This document shows positions 50,888 to 59,317 of a DNA stretch of 64,000 nucleotides, piece after piece. Source of the DNA: Bordetella trematum (GTDB lineage Bacteria > Pseudomonadota > Gammaproteobacteria > Burkholderiales > Burkholderiaceae_B). Position 1 is the stretch's first letter, and each line of letters starts with the position of its first letter. Below the pieces are notes generated by a model. The model was not told the DNA's origin. It searched no databases and saw only the letters and a list, made by a program, of their open reading frames with translations. The position numbers and the translations under genes were made by a program. Where the stretch lies: the NCBI RefSeq assembly GCF_900078335.1, contig NZ_FKBR01000006.1, forward strand, positions 124,001-188,000, written 5' to 3'.

Positions 50888-51652
50888 CTACCAGTTGGGC
50901 GGGCGCTTTTCCACGAAGGCCTGCATGCCTTCGCGCGCCTCGTCCAGCGCCGTCACATTGCAGAACGCCTCGACGGCGGCGGCAACGTTACGGCGATAGT
51001 CGCCATCATTGGCATAGACAAAGGCGCGCCTGCCGCGTGCCAGCACTCCAGGGGGCTTGGCGGCGAGAACCTGTGCCAGCTCGCGTGCCTGAGCGAGCAC
51101 CAGGCCGCTGGCGCACACGCGCGACACCAGGCCCAGGGCCTCGGCCTGCGGCGCATCGAAAATACGGCCGGTAAAGAGCAGATCAAAGGCACGATGCTTG
51201 CCGACAATGGCGGGCAGGTGCGCATAGTGGATGGCGGGAAGGACGCCGACATCCACCTCCGGGTAGCCGAAAGTGGCGTCCCGGTCGCACACCAGCATGT
51301 CGCAGGAGATCGCCAGCGTCATCCCGCCACCGCGCACGGCGCCGCTGACCGCGGCGATGGACGGCTTGTTCAACCGGAACTGGGTGTCATAAAGCTGGAT
51401 GTACAGCCGGCTCAGCAGGGCGTGCACGCCGGCAGGAGGGCTGGCCAGCAGTTTCTTGATATCCAGCCCGGCGCAGAAGCGCCCCGGCAAATCGCTGGCG
51501 AGGATGATGGCCCGCACAGCGGGGTCCGCGCCGGCACGGTCCAGGGCCGCGATCAAGGCATCCAGCACGGGGATGTCCAGTGCATTGACCGGAGCATGGT
51601 TGAGGTGGATCTCGGCCACCCGGTCACGGATTTCATAGCGGATCGGGCTCAT
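50888..51652 (-). CDS. Enoyl-CoA hydratase/isomerase (crotonase family)
   Basis: A 254-residue crotonase with AEIHLNHAPVNALDIPVLDA, LPGRFCAGLDIKKLLASPPA and SGAVRGGGMTLAISCDMLVC. The second glutamate position of hydratases is not clear (FGYPEVDVGVLPAIHYAHLP), so isomerase or another crotonase reaction is possible. It starts inside the end of the CoA-transferase gene (ATGA overlap) and completes the mirror module. The C-terminus LDEAREGMQAFVEKRPPNW is the usual family ending. Confidence 0.88.
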   Translation of the reverse strand: MSPIRYEIRDRVAEIHLNHAPVNALDIPVLDALIAALDRAGADPAVRAIILASDLPGRFCAGLDIKKLLASPPAGVHALLSRLYIQLYDTQFRLNKPSIAAVSGAVRGGGMTLAISCDMLVCDRDATFGYPEVDVGVLPAIHYAHLPAIVGKHRAFDLLFTGRIFDAPQAEALGLVSRVCASGLVLAQARELAQVLAAKPPGVLARGRRAFVYANDGDYRRNVAAAVEAFCNVTALDEAREGMQAFVEKRPPNW

Positions 51653-52845
51653 GCCGCCGGCTCCTCGATGATGCCCTGGGCAAGCAGGGCTGTGATTTCT
51701 TCGGTGCTGAAACCGCTTTCGGCCAGCACCGCGCGGCTGTGCTCGCCCAGCAAGGGCGCCGGCCGGCGGGCCTGGCGAGGCTGGCGCGAAAAGCGCACGG
51801 GCAGGCCGACGCTGCGGACTTCACCCAGCACCGGGTGCTGGCTCTCGACCAGGATCCCGCGTGCCGCCACCTGGGGATGAGCCAGGGCCTGATCCAGGGT
51901 GTGGATTGCCGAACAGGCCACGCCCGCGGGTTTGAGCAGATCCAGCCACTGCTGCACGGTACGGCGCGACATGCATTGCTGGACTTGCGCCACGGTGGCG
52001 TCGAAATTGCGCACCCGGTCCGCATTGGTGGCGTAGTCGGGATGATCGACCAGCGCATTCAATCCGGCCACCGCGCAGAAACGCCGCCATTGTGCGTCGT
52101 TGCCCACGCCCAGCATCAGCGGCCCGTCGCTGGCCTCGAACGCCTGATAGGGGCACATGGCAGGATGGCCGGTCCCCATGCGCTGCGGGACTTTCCCGCT
52201 ACGCCAATAGTTCTGGGCCATATAGGACATCAGTCCCAGGGAGGTATCGAGCAAGGACACGTCCAGATACTGCCCCTGACCGGTACGTTCCCGCTCGAGC
52301 AGGGCTGCCAGGATGCCGCTCAAGGCGAATGAGCCGGTGCCCAGGTCCACCGGCGAAAAGCTGGCCCGGGCAAAGTTGCCGCCCGGTTCGCCCATGGTGC
52401 TGATCATGCCGCTGAAGGCCTGCAGCATCACGTCATAGCCCGGCTCGTCGCCCATCGGGCCTTCGCGTCCGTAGCCGGAAATCTCGCAATAGATCAGGCG
52501 CGGATTCAGGGTGCGCAAGGTGGCCTCGTCGACCTCAAGCCGAGCGGCAGTGCCGCCGCCGAAACCCTGCAGCACCACGTCGGCCTTGGCCGCCAGGCGA
52601 TGAACCACCGCGCGGCCGGCCGCCTGCTTCAGGTCGACCGCCAGGCTGCGCTTGTTGTGGTTGACCGCCAGGAAGGTCGCGGACTGCCCGGACTGCTGGG
52701 GCAGCCAGGCGCGCGTATCGTCCCCCTGGCCAATCGGCTCGATCTTGATCACTTCGGCGCCGAGTTCGCCGAGATATTGCCCGCAGAGCGGGCCGGCCAG
52801 GACCTTGCTCAGGTCCAGGACGCGTATGCCTTTCAAGGGAGTCAT
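51649..52845 (-). CDS. Class III (CaiB/BaiF) CoA-transferase
   Basis: A CoA-transferase of 398 residues from the ATG at 52845. Catalytic Asp138 in EPGYDVMLQAFSG; N-terminus IRVLDLSKVLAGPLCGQYLG and IKIEPIGQGDDTRAWLP. An in-frame ATG at 52872 overlaps the receptor stop as TAATG and would add nine residues; the AGG at proper distance favours 52845. The insert QGFGGGTAARLEVDEATLRT is normal for the family. Follows a Bug receptor and precedes a crotonase, suggesting that the receptor's ligand is the acid that is activated. Confidence 0.89.
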   Translation of the reverse strand: MTPLKGIRVLDLSKVLAGPLCGQYLGELGAEVIKIEPIGQGDDTRAWLPQQSGQSATFLAVNHNKRSLAVDLKQAAGRAVVHRLAAKADVVLQGFGGGTAARLEVDEATLRTLNPRLIYCEISGYGREGPMGDEPGYDVMLQAFSGMISTMGEPGGNFARASFSPVDLGTGSFALSGILAALLERERTGQGQYLDVSLLDTSLGLMSYMAQNYWRSGKVPQRMGTGHPAMCPYQAFEASDGPLMLGVGNDAQWRRFCAVAGLNALVDHPDYATNADRVRNFDATVAQVQQCMSRRTVQQWLDLLKPAGVACSAIHTLDQALAHPQVAARGILVESQHPVLGEVRSVGLPVRFSRQPRQARRPAPLLGEHSRAVLAESGFSTEEITALLAQGIIEEPAA

Positions 52846-52871
52846 CGTGCTACCTGTCACTAGATTCTGCA

Positions 52872-53843
52872 TTACTCGGGTTTCAGGCCGATGGCCTGGG
52901 CCGCATCGACCCAGGACGCCGTTTCCTTCTGCATGAAGGCGTCCAGATCGGCTGGAGCCACGCTCAGCGCTTCGGCGCCGCGCTCCTGCATGGCAGTGCG
53001 GAAGCCTTCGCTGGCGACCACCTTGGCGATGGCTTCGCGCAGCTTGCCGACGGCTTCGGGCGGCGTGCCCGCCGGCGCCTGCAGCGAGAACCAGAATTTC
53101 AGATCGACGGCGGGATAGCCGGCTTCTTTGAGGGTGGGCACATCGGGCAGCAACGGCGAACGCTGCGCCGAGGTGATGGCCAGGGCTTTCAGCCGGCCGC
53201 TCTGGATCTGACCGAGGCTGGTGGTCATGCTGTCAAACAGGAAATCGACCTGACCGCCCAGAACATCGGTCATGGCGTTGGAACTGCCTTTGTACGGCAC
53301 GCTCACGGCCTTGAACCCCGCCATCTTCTGCAACAGCGCGCCATAGACGTGCGGCGAACTGCCGGGGCCGAAGTTGGCGTAGCTCAGTGCCTGCGGCGCA
53401 CGATTGCCCTGGGCGACCAATTCCTTCAGATCGGCGACCGGATTTTTCTGCGGATTGACGACCAGCACATTCGGCATCGCTCCGGTAATGCCCACCGTCA
53501 CGAAATCCTGGCTGGGCGCCATCTTGGCGCTGGGATACATCATCGGATTGATGGCCTGCATGCCGACCGTGTTGTGCAGCAGGGTGTAGCCATCGTGCGG
53601 GGCATTGAGCACGCTCTGGTAACCCACGTTGCCGCTCGCGCCGGGTTTGTTCTGGATGATCACGGGCTGGCCCAGCTCCTTGCCCAGCGGCTCGGCGACC
53701 AGGCGGGCAATGAAATCCGTCGGACCGCCGGCGGAGAAGGGCACAAGCAGGGTGATGGGGCGGTCGGGCCAAGCAGCTGCCGAGGCCGGGCCGGATAGCA
53801 GCAGGGCGGTCGTGGCGGCCCAGAGAACGTGGCGACGGGACAT
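52872..53843 (-). CDS. Bug/TctC-family periplasmic solute receptor
   Basis: A 323-residue exported receptor; signal ATTALLLSGPASAAA, then WPDRPITLLVPFSAGGPTDF and VIIQNKPGASGNVGYQSVLN, the Bug signatures. First gene of the operon with the CoA-transferase and crotonase, divergent from a LysR gene. Its stop overlaps a possible start of the CoA-transferase. As elsewhere in the window there are no TctAB membrane genes beside it. Confidence 0.92.
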   Translation of the reverse strand: MSRRHVLWAATTALLLSGPASAAAWPDRPITLLVPFSAGGPTDFIARLVAEPLGKELGQPVIIQNKPGASGNVGYQSVLNAPHDGYTLLHNTVGMQAINPMMYPSAKMAPSQDFVTVGITGAMPNVLVVNPQKNPVADLKELVAQGNRAPQALSYANFGPGSSPHVYGALLQKMAGFKAVSVPYKGSSNAMTDVLGGQVDFLFDSMTTSLGQIQSGRLKALAITSAQRSPLLPDVPTLKEAGYPAVDLKFWFSLQAPAGTPPEAVGKLREAIAKVVASEGFRTAMQERGAEALSVAPADLDAFMQKETASWVDAAQAIGLKPE

Positions 53844-53897
53844 GTGATCTCCTGAATATCGGTATGTTGTGCCGGGATTATGGAGACCTTGCCCTTA

Positions 53898-53908
53898 TAT
53901 TTGAAATA
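53898..53908. promoter_or_regulatory. Candidate LysR box between Bug receptor and LysR gene
   Basis: TATTT-G-AAATA is a perfect 11-base odd palindrome in the AT-rich 115-base divergent region, 51 bases from the LysR ATG and 55 from the receptor ATG. Position and symmetry fit a LysR site; the sequence is short. Confidence 0.35.
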
Positions 53909-53958
53909 CATATACTTGATGCAAGCCATAACATTAAAGTGATAGCGGAAAGGGCAAC

Positions 53959-54873
53959 ATGACCATCAGCGTGCGTGCCATGCAGTGCTTCGTGGCGGTG
54001 TGCTCCTGCGGCTCGATCAGCGCGGCGGCCGCACGCCTGCATCTGGCACAACCGGCGCTCAGCCTGGTGATGCGCAATCTGGAAGAGGAAATGGGCGTCA
54101 CCCTGCTGCAGCGCTCCTCGCGCGGGGTCACGCCGACGGCCGCCGGGCTGCGGATGCTGGCGCATGCCCGCGAGATCCTCGGCCGCATCGAGGCCGCGCG
54201 CAACGATGTGCGCGATGATCAGAGCGTGCCGCGCGGCACCGTCGCCCTGGCGATGTCGATGTCGATCGCCCGTTTGCTGACGGTACCGCTGCTGCAATTT
54301 AGCCTGGCGCACTGGCCCGGCGTTTACATCAAGATCATCGAGGCCAGCACCGGTTATATCCCTGGTTTTGTCAGTTCCGGCCATGTCGACCTGGGTCTGA
54401 CCTTCGGTGACGAGGGCGGGGTGGACCTGCAATTCGAGCCGGTGGTGGAGGAAGAACTCGTCCTGGTTTCACCGCCGGGCACGCCGATAGACCCGGTGGT
54501 GCGGGTCGATGGCAAACCCGGGGTCACGGTCGCCCAGTTGGCAGACCTGCCCATGGTGCTGCCGGGCGAACCTCATAGCCTGCGGCGCCTGCTGGAGCGC
54601 TACCAACACCATCAGAACCTGCGTTTCCAGGTGATTGCCGAGGCGAACGCCATTGCACAACTCGTTCATCTGGCTGCCGCCGGACTGGCCCACACCATCG
54701 TTTCACTCGCCTCCTGCCGCCAGGAGGCCGAGCGCGGCGAGGTGGTGGTGCGGCGTATCGGCCCGCAAGGCTTGCGCCGGCCGGTCTTCCTGTGTTCGTC
54801 GAGCACCGTGCCAAGCTCCATCGCCACGCGGGCGGTGGCAGAGAAGGTCAAGATGCTGTTGCAGACCCACTGA
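53959..54873 (+). CDS. LysR-family transcriptional regulator (nitrogen/CbbR-like group)
   Basis: A 304-residue LysR protein. The winged helix reads MQCFVAVCSCGSISAAAARL, HLAQPALSLVMRNLEEEMGV, LLQRSSRGVTPTAAG; the effector fold follows (GTVALAMSMSIARLLTVPLL, VDLGLTFGDEGGVDLQFEPV). It is divergent from the Bug/CoA-transferase/crotonase operon and is its most probable regulator. It is the last gene before the gene-poor stretch that separates the high-GC part from the lower-GC catabolic cluster. Confidence 0.92.
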   Translation: MTISVRAMQCFVAVCSCGSISAAAARLHLAQPALSLVMRNLEEEMGVTLLQRSSRGVTPTAAGLRMLAHAREILGRIEAARNDVRDDQSVPRGTVALAMSMSIARLLTVPLLQFSLAHWPGVYIKIIEASTGYIPGFVSSGHVDLGLTFGDEGGVDLQFEPVVEEELVLVSPPGTPIDPVVRVDGKPGVTVAQLADLPMVLPGEPHSLRRLLERYQHHQNLRFQVIAEANAIAQLVHLAAAGLAHTIVSLASCRQEAERGEVVVRRIGPQGLRRPVFLCSSSTVPSSIATRAVAEKVKMLLQTH

Positions 54874-55934
54874 GGGCACCGGAGCCGCATGGCATAGCAG
54901 AACATAATCGTTATTTATCATATAGATGAGAACGAAACCTCCAGTCAATTATCTATTGATGGCATGTCTGATGCCGCGATGTGCTGCGCGGCGACACGGC
55001 ATCATGGGCTTACGGCAAGGTGCAGGGGCAGCTTCGCAACGCATCTCATAAAAAACCTCAAATCAATGCGTTAACCCATTGAAAATAGTCCGGAAATAGA
55101 TTTCATCGAGTTTTGCTAAGGCCCCAAGGCAGGGGTGGAGGCAGGATGACATGCTGGAGTCGCACACATCCTTTTCGAGACAATGCTTCACGTTCGTGAA
55201 GTAGCCCTCTGATTTATAAATAAAAACTTCTTTTCGCACGATTGGAAACCGGCGCTCGGTCGCGCTGGAGCGCATGGGTTCGCGCCGCTGCAGTAAAGCG
55301 GCGGATAAGCCGGCCGGGGAAGCACGGCCTGACAGGGCAGAAAATCACGGTCAGCCAGCGAGGGAAGCATTGGCCGCGCATCCGTCACGCCATTCCTTGG
55401 GCGGCGCCACATCAAGCAGCGACGCCTGAACGCGGGCCAGCGCGTGCGAGAACGCCCACCTTCGATGTCGTCGCGCCGGGCGCGGGTTGGCCGGAGGGCG
55501 GATCCGGCCTGGGCAAGACGCAGGACCTCGCGGCGCCATCGCGCAGGCCAGGCTGCAGTCGCGTGCGTGCGCAGCCGGGACACGGCTCCTGCAACCACCA
55601 GCAATGACCGGCAGAAGGCCGGAAACAGGGGATCCCGGAACCGGCAGGCCAGGGAATCCCTTGCTGCTCCGTATTCGTCACTTTACATAATATACATTAT
55701 GCGTATTTTGGGTGGACTTGCAGGCATCGTAATTCTGGTGGCCAGCCAACCCATTCCACTGGCCCAATTCTTGGCTGGCAGTTTGTGGGTGCCAGCTGGC
55801 TACCCTTGCTGACACGCTCTGTTTTAGGCCAGCATGTGTCGAGCTGTGTTGGCGTTGCCCGGCGTGTCGTGTCACTTGGCTTATGCTGCGCGCACTTGGG
55901 CCGGGTTCATTCTTCATATGATCATTGCAGAGGT
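54874..55934. other. One-kilobase gene-free boundary region
   Basis: I find no convincing protein gene. 54895-55080 and 55660-55730 are AT-rich (for example CATAATCGTTATTTATCATAT at 54902), while 55240-55650 is GC-rich and open in several frames with low-complexity translations. Structural elements: CTTCACG-TT-CGTGAAG (55186-55201), a 9-base inverted repeat GCCAGCCAA (55741-55749)/TTGGCTGGC (55771-55779), and the palindrome GCCAGCTGGC (55791-55800). A 37-codon frame starting ATG at 55699 could encode a hydrophobic peptide, but it lacks a ribosome site. The region may be a recombination scar next to the transferred-looking cluster. Confidence 0.4.
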
Positions 55935-56582
55935 TCAGCGGGTTTTGGGAAAGTGCACTTTGGCGCCGGTACATCTTTGGAGTTCGTCATCGCTGATCTC
56001 CACCAGTTTTTCTCTTAAAAAGAACCCTTCGGATGTGATCTCGATGATCGCCAGATCCGTATAGATGCGGTGTACGACACCAAGTCCTGTCAGCGGCAGA
56101 CTGCAGTTTTCAACCAGTTTTGGCGTTCCATCTTTCGCGTTGTGTTCCATAAGAATGAACACCTTCCGCGCGCCGACTGACAGGTCCATGGCCCCGCCCA
56201 CGGCGGGCGGCTCCCCTTTCCGCCCCAATGACCAATTCGCAAGATCCCCGGCCTGCGACACTTGCATGGCTCCCATGATGCATAGATCGAGGTGTCCCCC
56301 GCGCATCATGGCGAACGAGTCGACATGGCCAAAAAAAGCGCCGCCGGTCAGCAACGTCACCGGACGCTTCCCCGCATTGATGAGCTCGGGGTTGGCTTCG
56401 CCAGATGCGGGTTCAGGCCCCATTCCAATCATGCCGTTCTCGCTATGCAACAAGATCTCGTCGGCCGGATCGAGATGGTTGGCCACCAGCTCCGGGAGGC
56501 CGATGCCAATGTTGACGTAGCTGCCAGGCAGGATATCCTTGGCGACTCGGGCGGCCATCTGATTACGCGTAAGTTTTTTCAT
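55935..56582 (-). CDS. 3-oxoacid CoA-transferase subunit B (PcaJ/ScoB-like)
   Basis: A 215-residue beta subunit of a class I CoA-transferase. The catalytic glutamate is Glu48 in LLHSENGMIGMGP; GIGLPELVANHLDPADEILL, INAGKRPVTLLTGGAFFGHV and VGGAMDLSVGARKVFILMEH follow exactly as in PcaJ/ScoB. With subunit A it would transfer CoA from succinyl-CoA to a 3-oxo or dicarboxylic acid such as 3-oxoadipate or adipate. Last gene of the operon; it has 7 bases to subunit A. Codon and base use are less GC-rich than in the genes before 54900. Confidence 0.92.
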   Translation of the reverse strand: MKKLTRNQMAARVAKDILPGSYVNIGIGLPELVANHLDPADEILLHSENGMIGMGPEPASGEANPELINAGKRPVTLLTGGAFFGHVDSFAMMRGGHLDLCIMGAMQVSQAGDLANWSLGRKGEPPAVGGAMDLSVGARKVFILMEHNAKDGTPKLVENCSLPLTGLGVVHRIYTDLAIIEITSEGFFLREKLVEISDDELQRCTGAKVHFPKTR

Positions 56583-56589
56583 TGCGTTT

Positions 56590-57270
56590 TCAACTCGAGA
56601 ATTGTGGATTGCTCACGACCACGACTCGTTGCACGAATATGCCGGGGGTCACGATGACTTCGGGGTCCAGATCGCCCAGTTCTACCTTGTGCTTGACTTG
56701 AACAATGGATGTTTTTGCCGCCTGACACATGACGGGGCCGAAATTGCGTGCAGTTTTGTTGTAAGTCAGATTTCCCCAACGATCCCCTTTTTCGGCAAGC
56801 ACCAAGGCGTAATCCGCGTGCAGCGGGCGCTCGAACACATACCATTGGCCGTCAATTTCGCGAACGTCCTTGCCTTTGGCCAGTTCGGTACCGTAGCCCG
56901 TGCGCGTATAAAAGCCGCCCAGCCCCGCGCCCGCAGCATGCAAGCGTTCCGCAATGGTGCCCTGAGGCACACACTCCAGCTCGATGCGACCCTCAGCGTA
57001 GAACTGATTGAATACATAGGAGTGACTGCCACGGGGAAACGAACAGATCATCTTTCGAACCCGCTCCGCCTTGATGAGAGCAGCCAGACCCAGCTCATGG
57101 TTCCCGGCATTATTGCTGACCATCGTCAGGTCGCGCGCACCCTGCGCGAGCAAGGCATGCAATAGTTCAGTCGGATGCCCTGCCCCTCCGAATCCGCTGA
57201 CCAGAACAGTTGCGCCGTCCGGAATGTCGGCCACCGCTTCTTGCACGCTGTCTTGAAATTTATCGATCAT
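56590..57270 (-). CDS. 3-oxoacid CoA-transferase subunit A (PcaI/ScoA-like)
   Basis: A 226-residue alpha subunit. The glycine loop DGATVLVSGFGGAGHPTELL, VSNNAGNHELGLAALIKAER, the segment TRTGYGTELAKGKDVREIDG and GDRWGNLTYNKTARNFGPVM are the family signatures; the end EVIVTPGIFVQRVVVV is also that of PcaI. ATG at 57270 has GGAG six bases ahead; a start 15 codons upstream is in poor context. The pair is closest in pattern to 3-oxoadipate CoA-transferase, but it is not near other protocatechuate genes here, so another acid is likely. Confidence 0.92.
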   Translation of the reverse strand: MIDKFQDSVQEAVADIPDGATVLVSGFGGAGHPTELLHALLAQGARDLTMVSNNAGNHELGLAALIKAERVRKMICSFPRGSHSYVFNQFYAEGRIELECVPQGTIAERLHAAGAGLGGFYTRTGYGTELAKGKDVREIDGQWYVFERPLHADYALVLAEKGDRWGNLTYNKTARNFGPVMCQAAKTSIVQVKHKVELGDLDPEVIVTPGIFVQRVVVVSNPQFSS

Positions 57271-57311
57271 CTGAGCTCCGCACTGGAAAATACCGGTGAT
57301 GCGTGTTGTGA

Positions 57312-58088
57312 TCACGCGCTAACGCTTGCGCCGCCGTCCACCAGAATTGCCTGACCTGTGATGTGGCGGGAGGCTTCGCTGGCCAGCAGTACCGCAATGC
57401 CCTTCAGATCCTCTTCGCCGCCCACGCGCTCGAGCGGTATGCGATCCAATAAAGATTGCCCCATACGTTGAATCTGTGCGTCGGCCATTCGGGAGGAGAA
57501 ATATCCAGGGCAAATGGCATTCACGTTGATGTTGTAGCGGCCCCACTCACATGCCAGCGCGCGGGTGAAGTTGATGGCGGCCGCTTTCGATGTGTTGTAG
57601 GCAATCGTTGATACGCCCTTCGCGGTGCCGCGCAATCCCGCAGCAGAGGCGACATTGATGATCTTCCCGGCTCGGCGCGGAATCATCGATCTGCGACCGA
57701 CCTCTCGCGACAGGTAAAACACGGCATTGATGTTCAGGTCCATGACCTTGTGCCATGCTTCATCCGGGTAATCCTCGGCGGGAGCCCCCCAAGTTGCGCC
57801 TGCGTTGTTCACCAGTACGTCGATCTCGCCGAAGTGCTCCAATACGCGGCCGACCAGGCCAGGTATGGAATCAAACTGCGCCAGATTGCAGGGCACAGCC
57901 AGGACGTCGATCCCTTGCGACCGCAAGTGCTGCGCAGCCACGTCCAATTCTGCCTCCTTGCGGGCGGTGATAGCCACCCTGCAGCCCATTTCACCCAGCG
58001 CTTCGGCCACCTGCAGTCCGAGCCCGCGAGATCCGCCTGTAACGAGAGCGACCTTTCCTTCCAACTGAAACAGCGCCTTCACACTCAT
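57312..58088 (-). CDS. Short-chain dehydrogenase/reductase
   Basis: A 258-residue SDR. NAD(P) loop TGGSRGLGLQVAEALGEMG (17-35), NNAG at 94-97, catalytic Ser148, Tyr164 and Lys168 (INVASAA, YNTSKAA), and CPGYFSS. It would oxidise or reduce a hydroxyl/keto group, for example the 3-hydroxyacyl step or a ring alcohol. GGGAGAAG lies well before the ATG at 58088. It stands between the thiolase and the CoA-transferase in one operon. Confidence 0.92.
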   Translation of the reverse strand: MSVKALFQLEGKVALVTGGSRGLGLQVAEALGEMGCRVAITARKEAELDVAAQHLRSQGIDVLAVPCNLAQFDSIPGLVGRVLEHFGEIDVLVNNAGATWGAPAEDYPDEAWHKVMDLNINAVFYLSREVGRRSMIPRRAGKIINVASAAGLRGTAKGVSTIAYNTSKAAAINFTRALACEWGRYNINVNAICPGYFSSRMADAQIQRMGQSLLDRIPLERVGGEEDLKGIAVLLASEASRHITGQAILVDGGASVSA

Positions 58089-58114
58089 GGATTCTTCTCC
58101 CTTGCTGCAGCAAC

Positions 58115-59293
58115 TCAAACGACCTCAAACAAACCTGCGGCACCTTGACCGCCGCCAACGCACATCGTCACCACGACGTACCGCGCCCCGCGCCGCTTGC
58201 CTTCGATGAGCGCATGGCCGACCAGGCGAGCCCCCGACACCCCGTAAGGATGTCCCATGGCGATGGCGCCACCATTCACATTGAGCCGATCGTCGGGTAT
58301 GCCCAGGACATCGCGGCAGTAGAGCACCTGGCAGGCAAATGCCTCGTTCAGTTCCCATAGATCGATATCGGACACCTTCAGCCCTGCACGCTTCAGCAGA
58401 CGAGGCACCGCAACGACAGGGCCGATGCCCATCTCGTCGGGTTCGCAGCCACCAACGGCGAACCCCCTGAAGATTCCCAGAGGCTGTACTCCCCGGCGTT
58501 CCGCAAGCCTGGCATCCATGACCAGGCAGGCCGATGCACCGTCGGAGAACTGGCTCGCGTTCGCTGCGCTGATCACCCCGCCCGGCAACGCCGGCCGGAT
58601 TGCCGCAATGCTTTCTAGGGTGGTGCCTGGGCGGATGCCCTCGTCCGCCGATACGATCACCTCCCGGCGCGACAACATGCCCGAATCCTTGTCCTGTACG
58701 GCCATGATGGTCTTCATCGGTTCGATTTCCGTGTCGAACAGGCCCGCGTCCCGTGCAGCGGCGGCGCGTTGTTGGCTGCGCACGCCATATTCGTCCTGGG
58801 CATCCTTGCTGATCTTGTATCGGCGGGCGACATTCTCGGCCGTCTGCAGCATGCTCATGTAGAGAGCAGGTTTGTGCTCCAGTAGCCAGGGGTCGCGGCG
58901 CATATGCGTGTTGGCTTCGTTTTGCGTGCAGGAAATGCTCTCGACACCGCCCGCTACGATCATCGGCGCCCCTTCGAGGATCACGCGCTGGGCAGCCAGT
59001 GCGATGCTTTGCAGGCCTGTGGAGCAAAATCGATTGATGCTCAAGCCAGCCGTCGTCACAGGAAGCCCGGCCCGCAAGGCGATAGCCCGGGCGATGTTGC
59101 CCCCGGTCGTGCCTTCCAGATAGGTTCCTCCCATGATGCAGTCTTCAACCTCTGCGGGGTCCACGCCTGCTCGCGCCACGGCGTGGCGAACGGCGTGCGC
59201 GCCTAACGTGGCCCCATAAGTCATATTGAATCCGCCGCGCCACGATTTGGCCAGAGCGGTGCGCGCCGTAGATACGATGACAGCCTCGTTCAT
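58115..59293 (-). CDS. Acetyl-CoA C-acyltransferase (thiolase)
   Basis: A 392-residue thiolase. Nucleophile Cys90 in [20 protein letters not shown], the His in [20 protein letters not shown] and the second Cys in [16 protein letters not shown]. It would cleave a 3-oxoacyl-CoA with CoA to acetyl-CoA and a shortened acyl-CoA; the FadA/FadI type fits beta-oxidation with the bifunctional enzyme next to it. The gap to that gene is 24 bases. Confidence 0.93.
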   Translation of the reverse strand: MNEAVIVSTARTALAKSWRGGFNMTYGATLGAHAVRHAVARAGVDPAEVEDCIMGGTYLEGTTGGNIARAIALRAGLPVTTAGLSINRFCSTGLQSIALAAQRVILEGAPMIVAGGVESISCTQNEANTHMRRDPWLLEHKPALYMSMLQTAENVARRYKISKDAQDEYGVRSQQRAAAARDAGLFDTEIEPMKTIMAVQDKDSGMLSRREVIVSADEGIRPGTTLESIAAIRPALPGGVISAANASQFSDGASACLVMDARLAERRGVQPLGIFRGFAVGGCEPDEMGIGPVVAVPRLLKRAGLKVSDIDLWELNEAFACQVLYCRDVLGIPDDRLNVNGGAIAMGHPYGVSGARLVGHALIEGKRRGARYVVVTMCVGGGQGAAGLFEVV

Positions 59294-59317
59294 GATGTTC
59301 TCAATGTGATCGCTGGG

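Noticed and set aside
54902-54922. AT-rich stretch resembling a Fur box
   Set aside because: Only about half the consensus positions match and no gene starts nearby.
55188-55604. Open frame on the minus strand in the gene-free stretch
   Set aside because: Pro/Arg-rich translation without recognisable pattern; several frames are open here because of high GC.
55699-55812. A 37-codon hydrophobic peptide frame
   Set aside because: No ribosome-binding site and overlapping inverted repeats; kept only as part of the gene-free region description.
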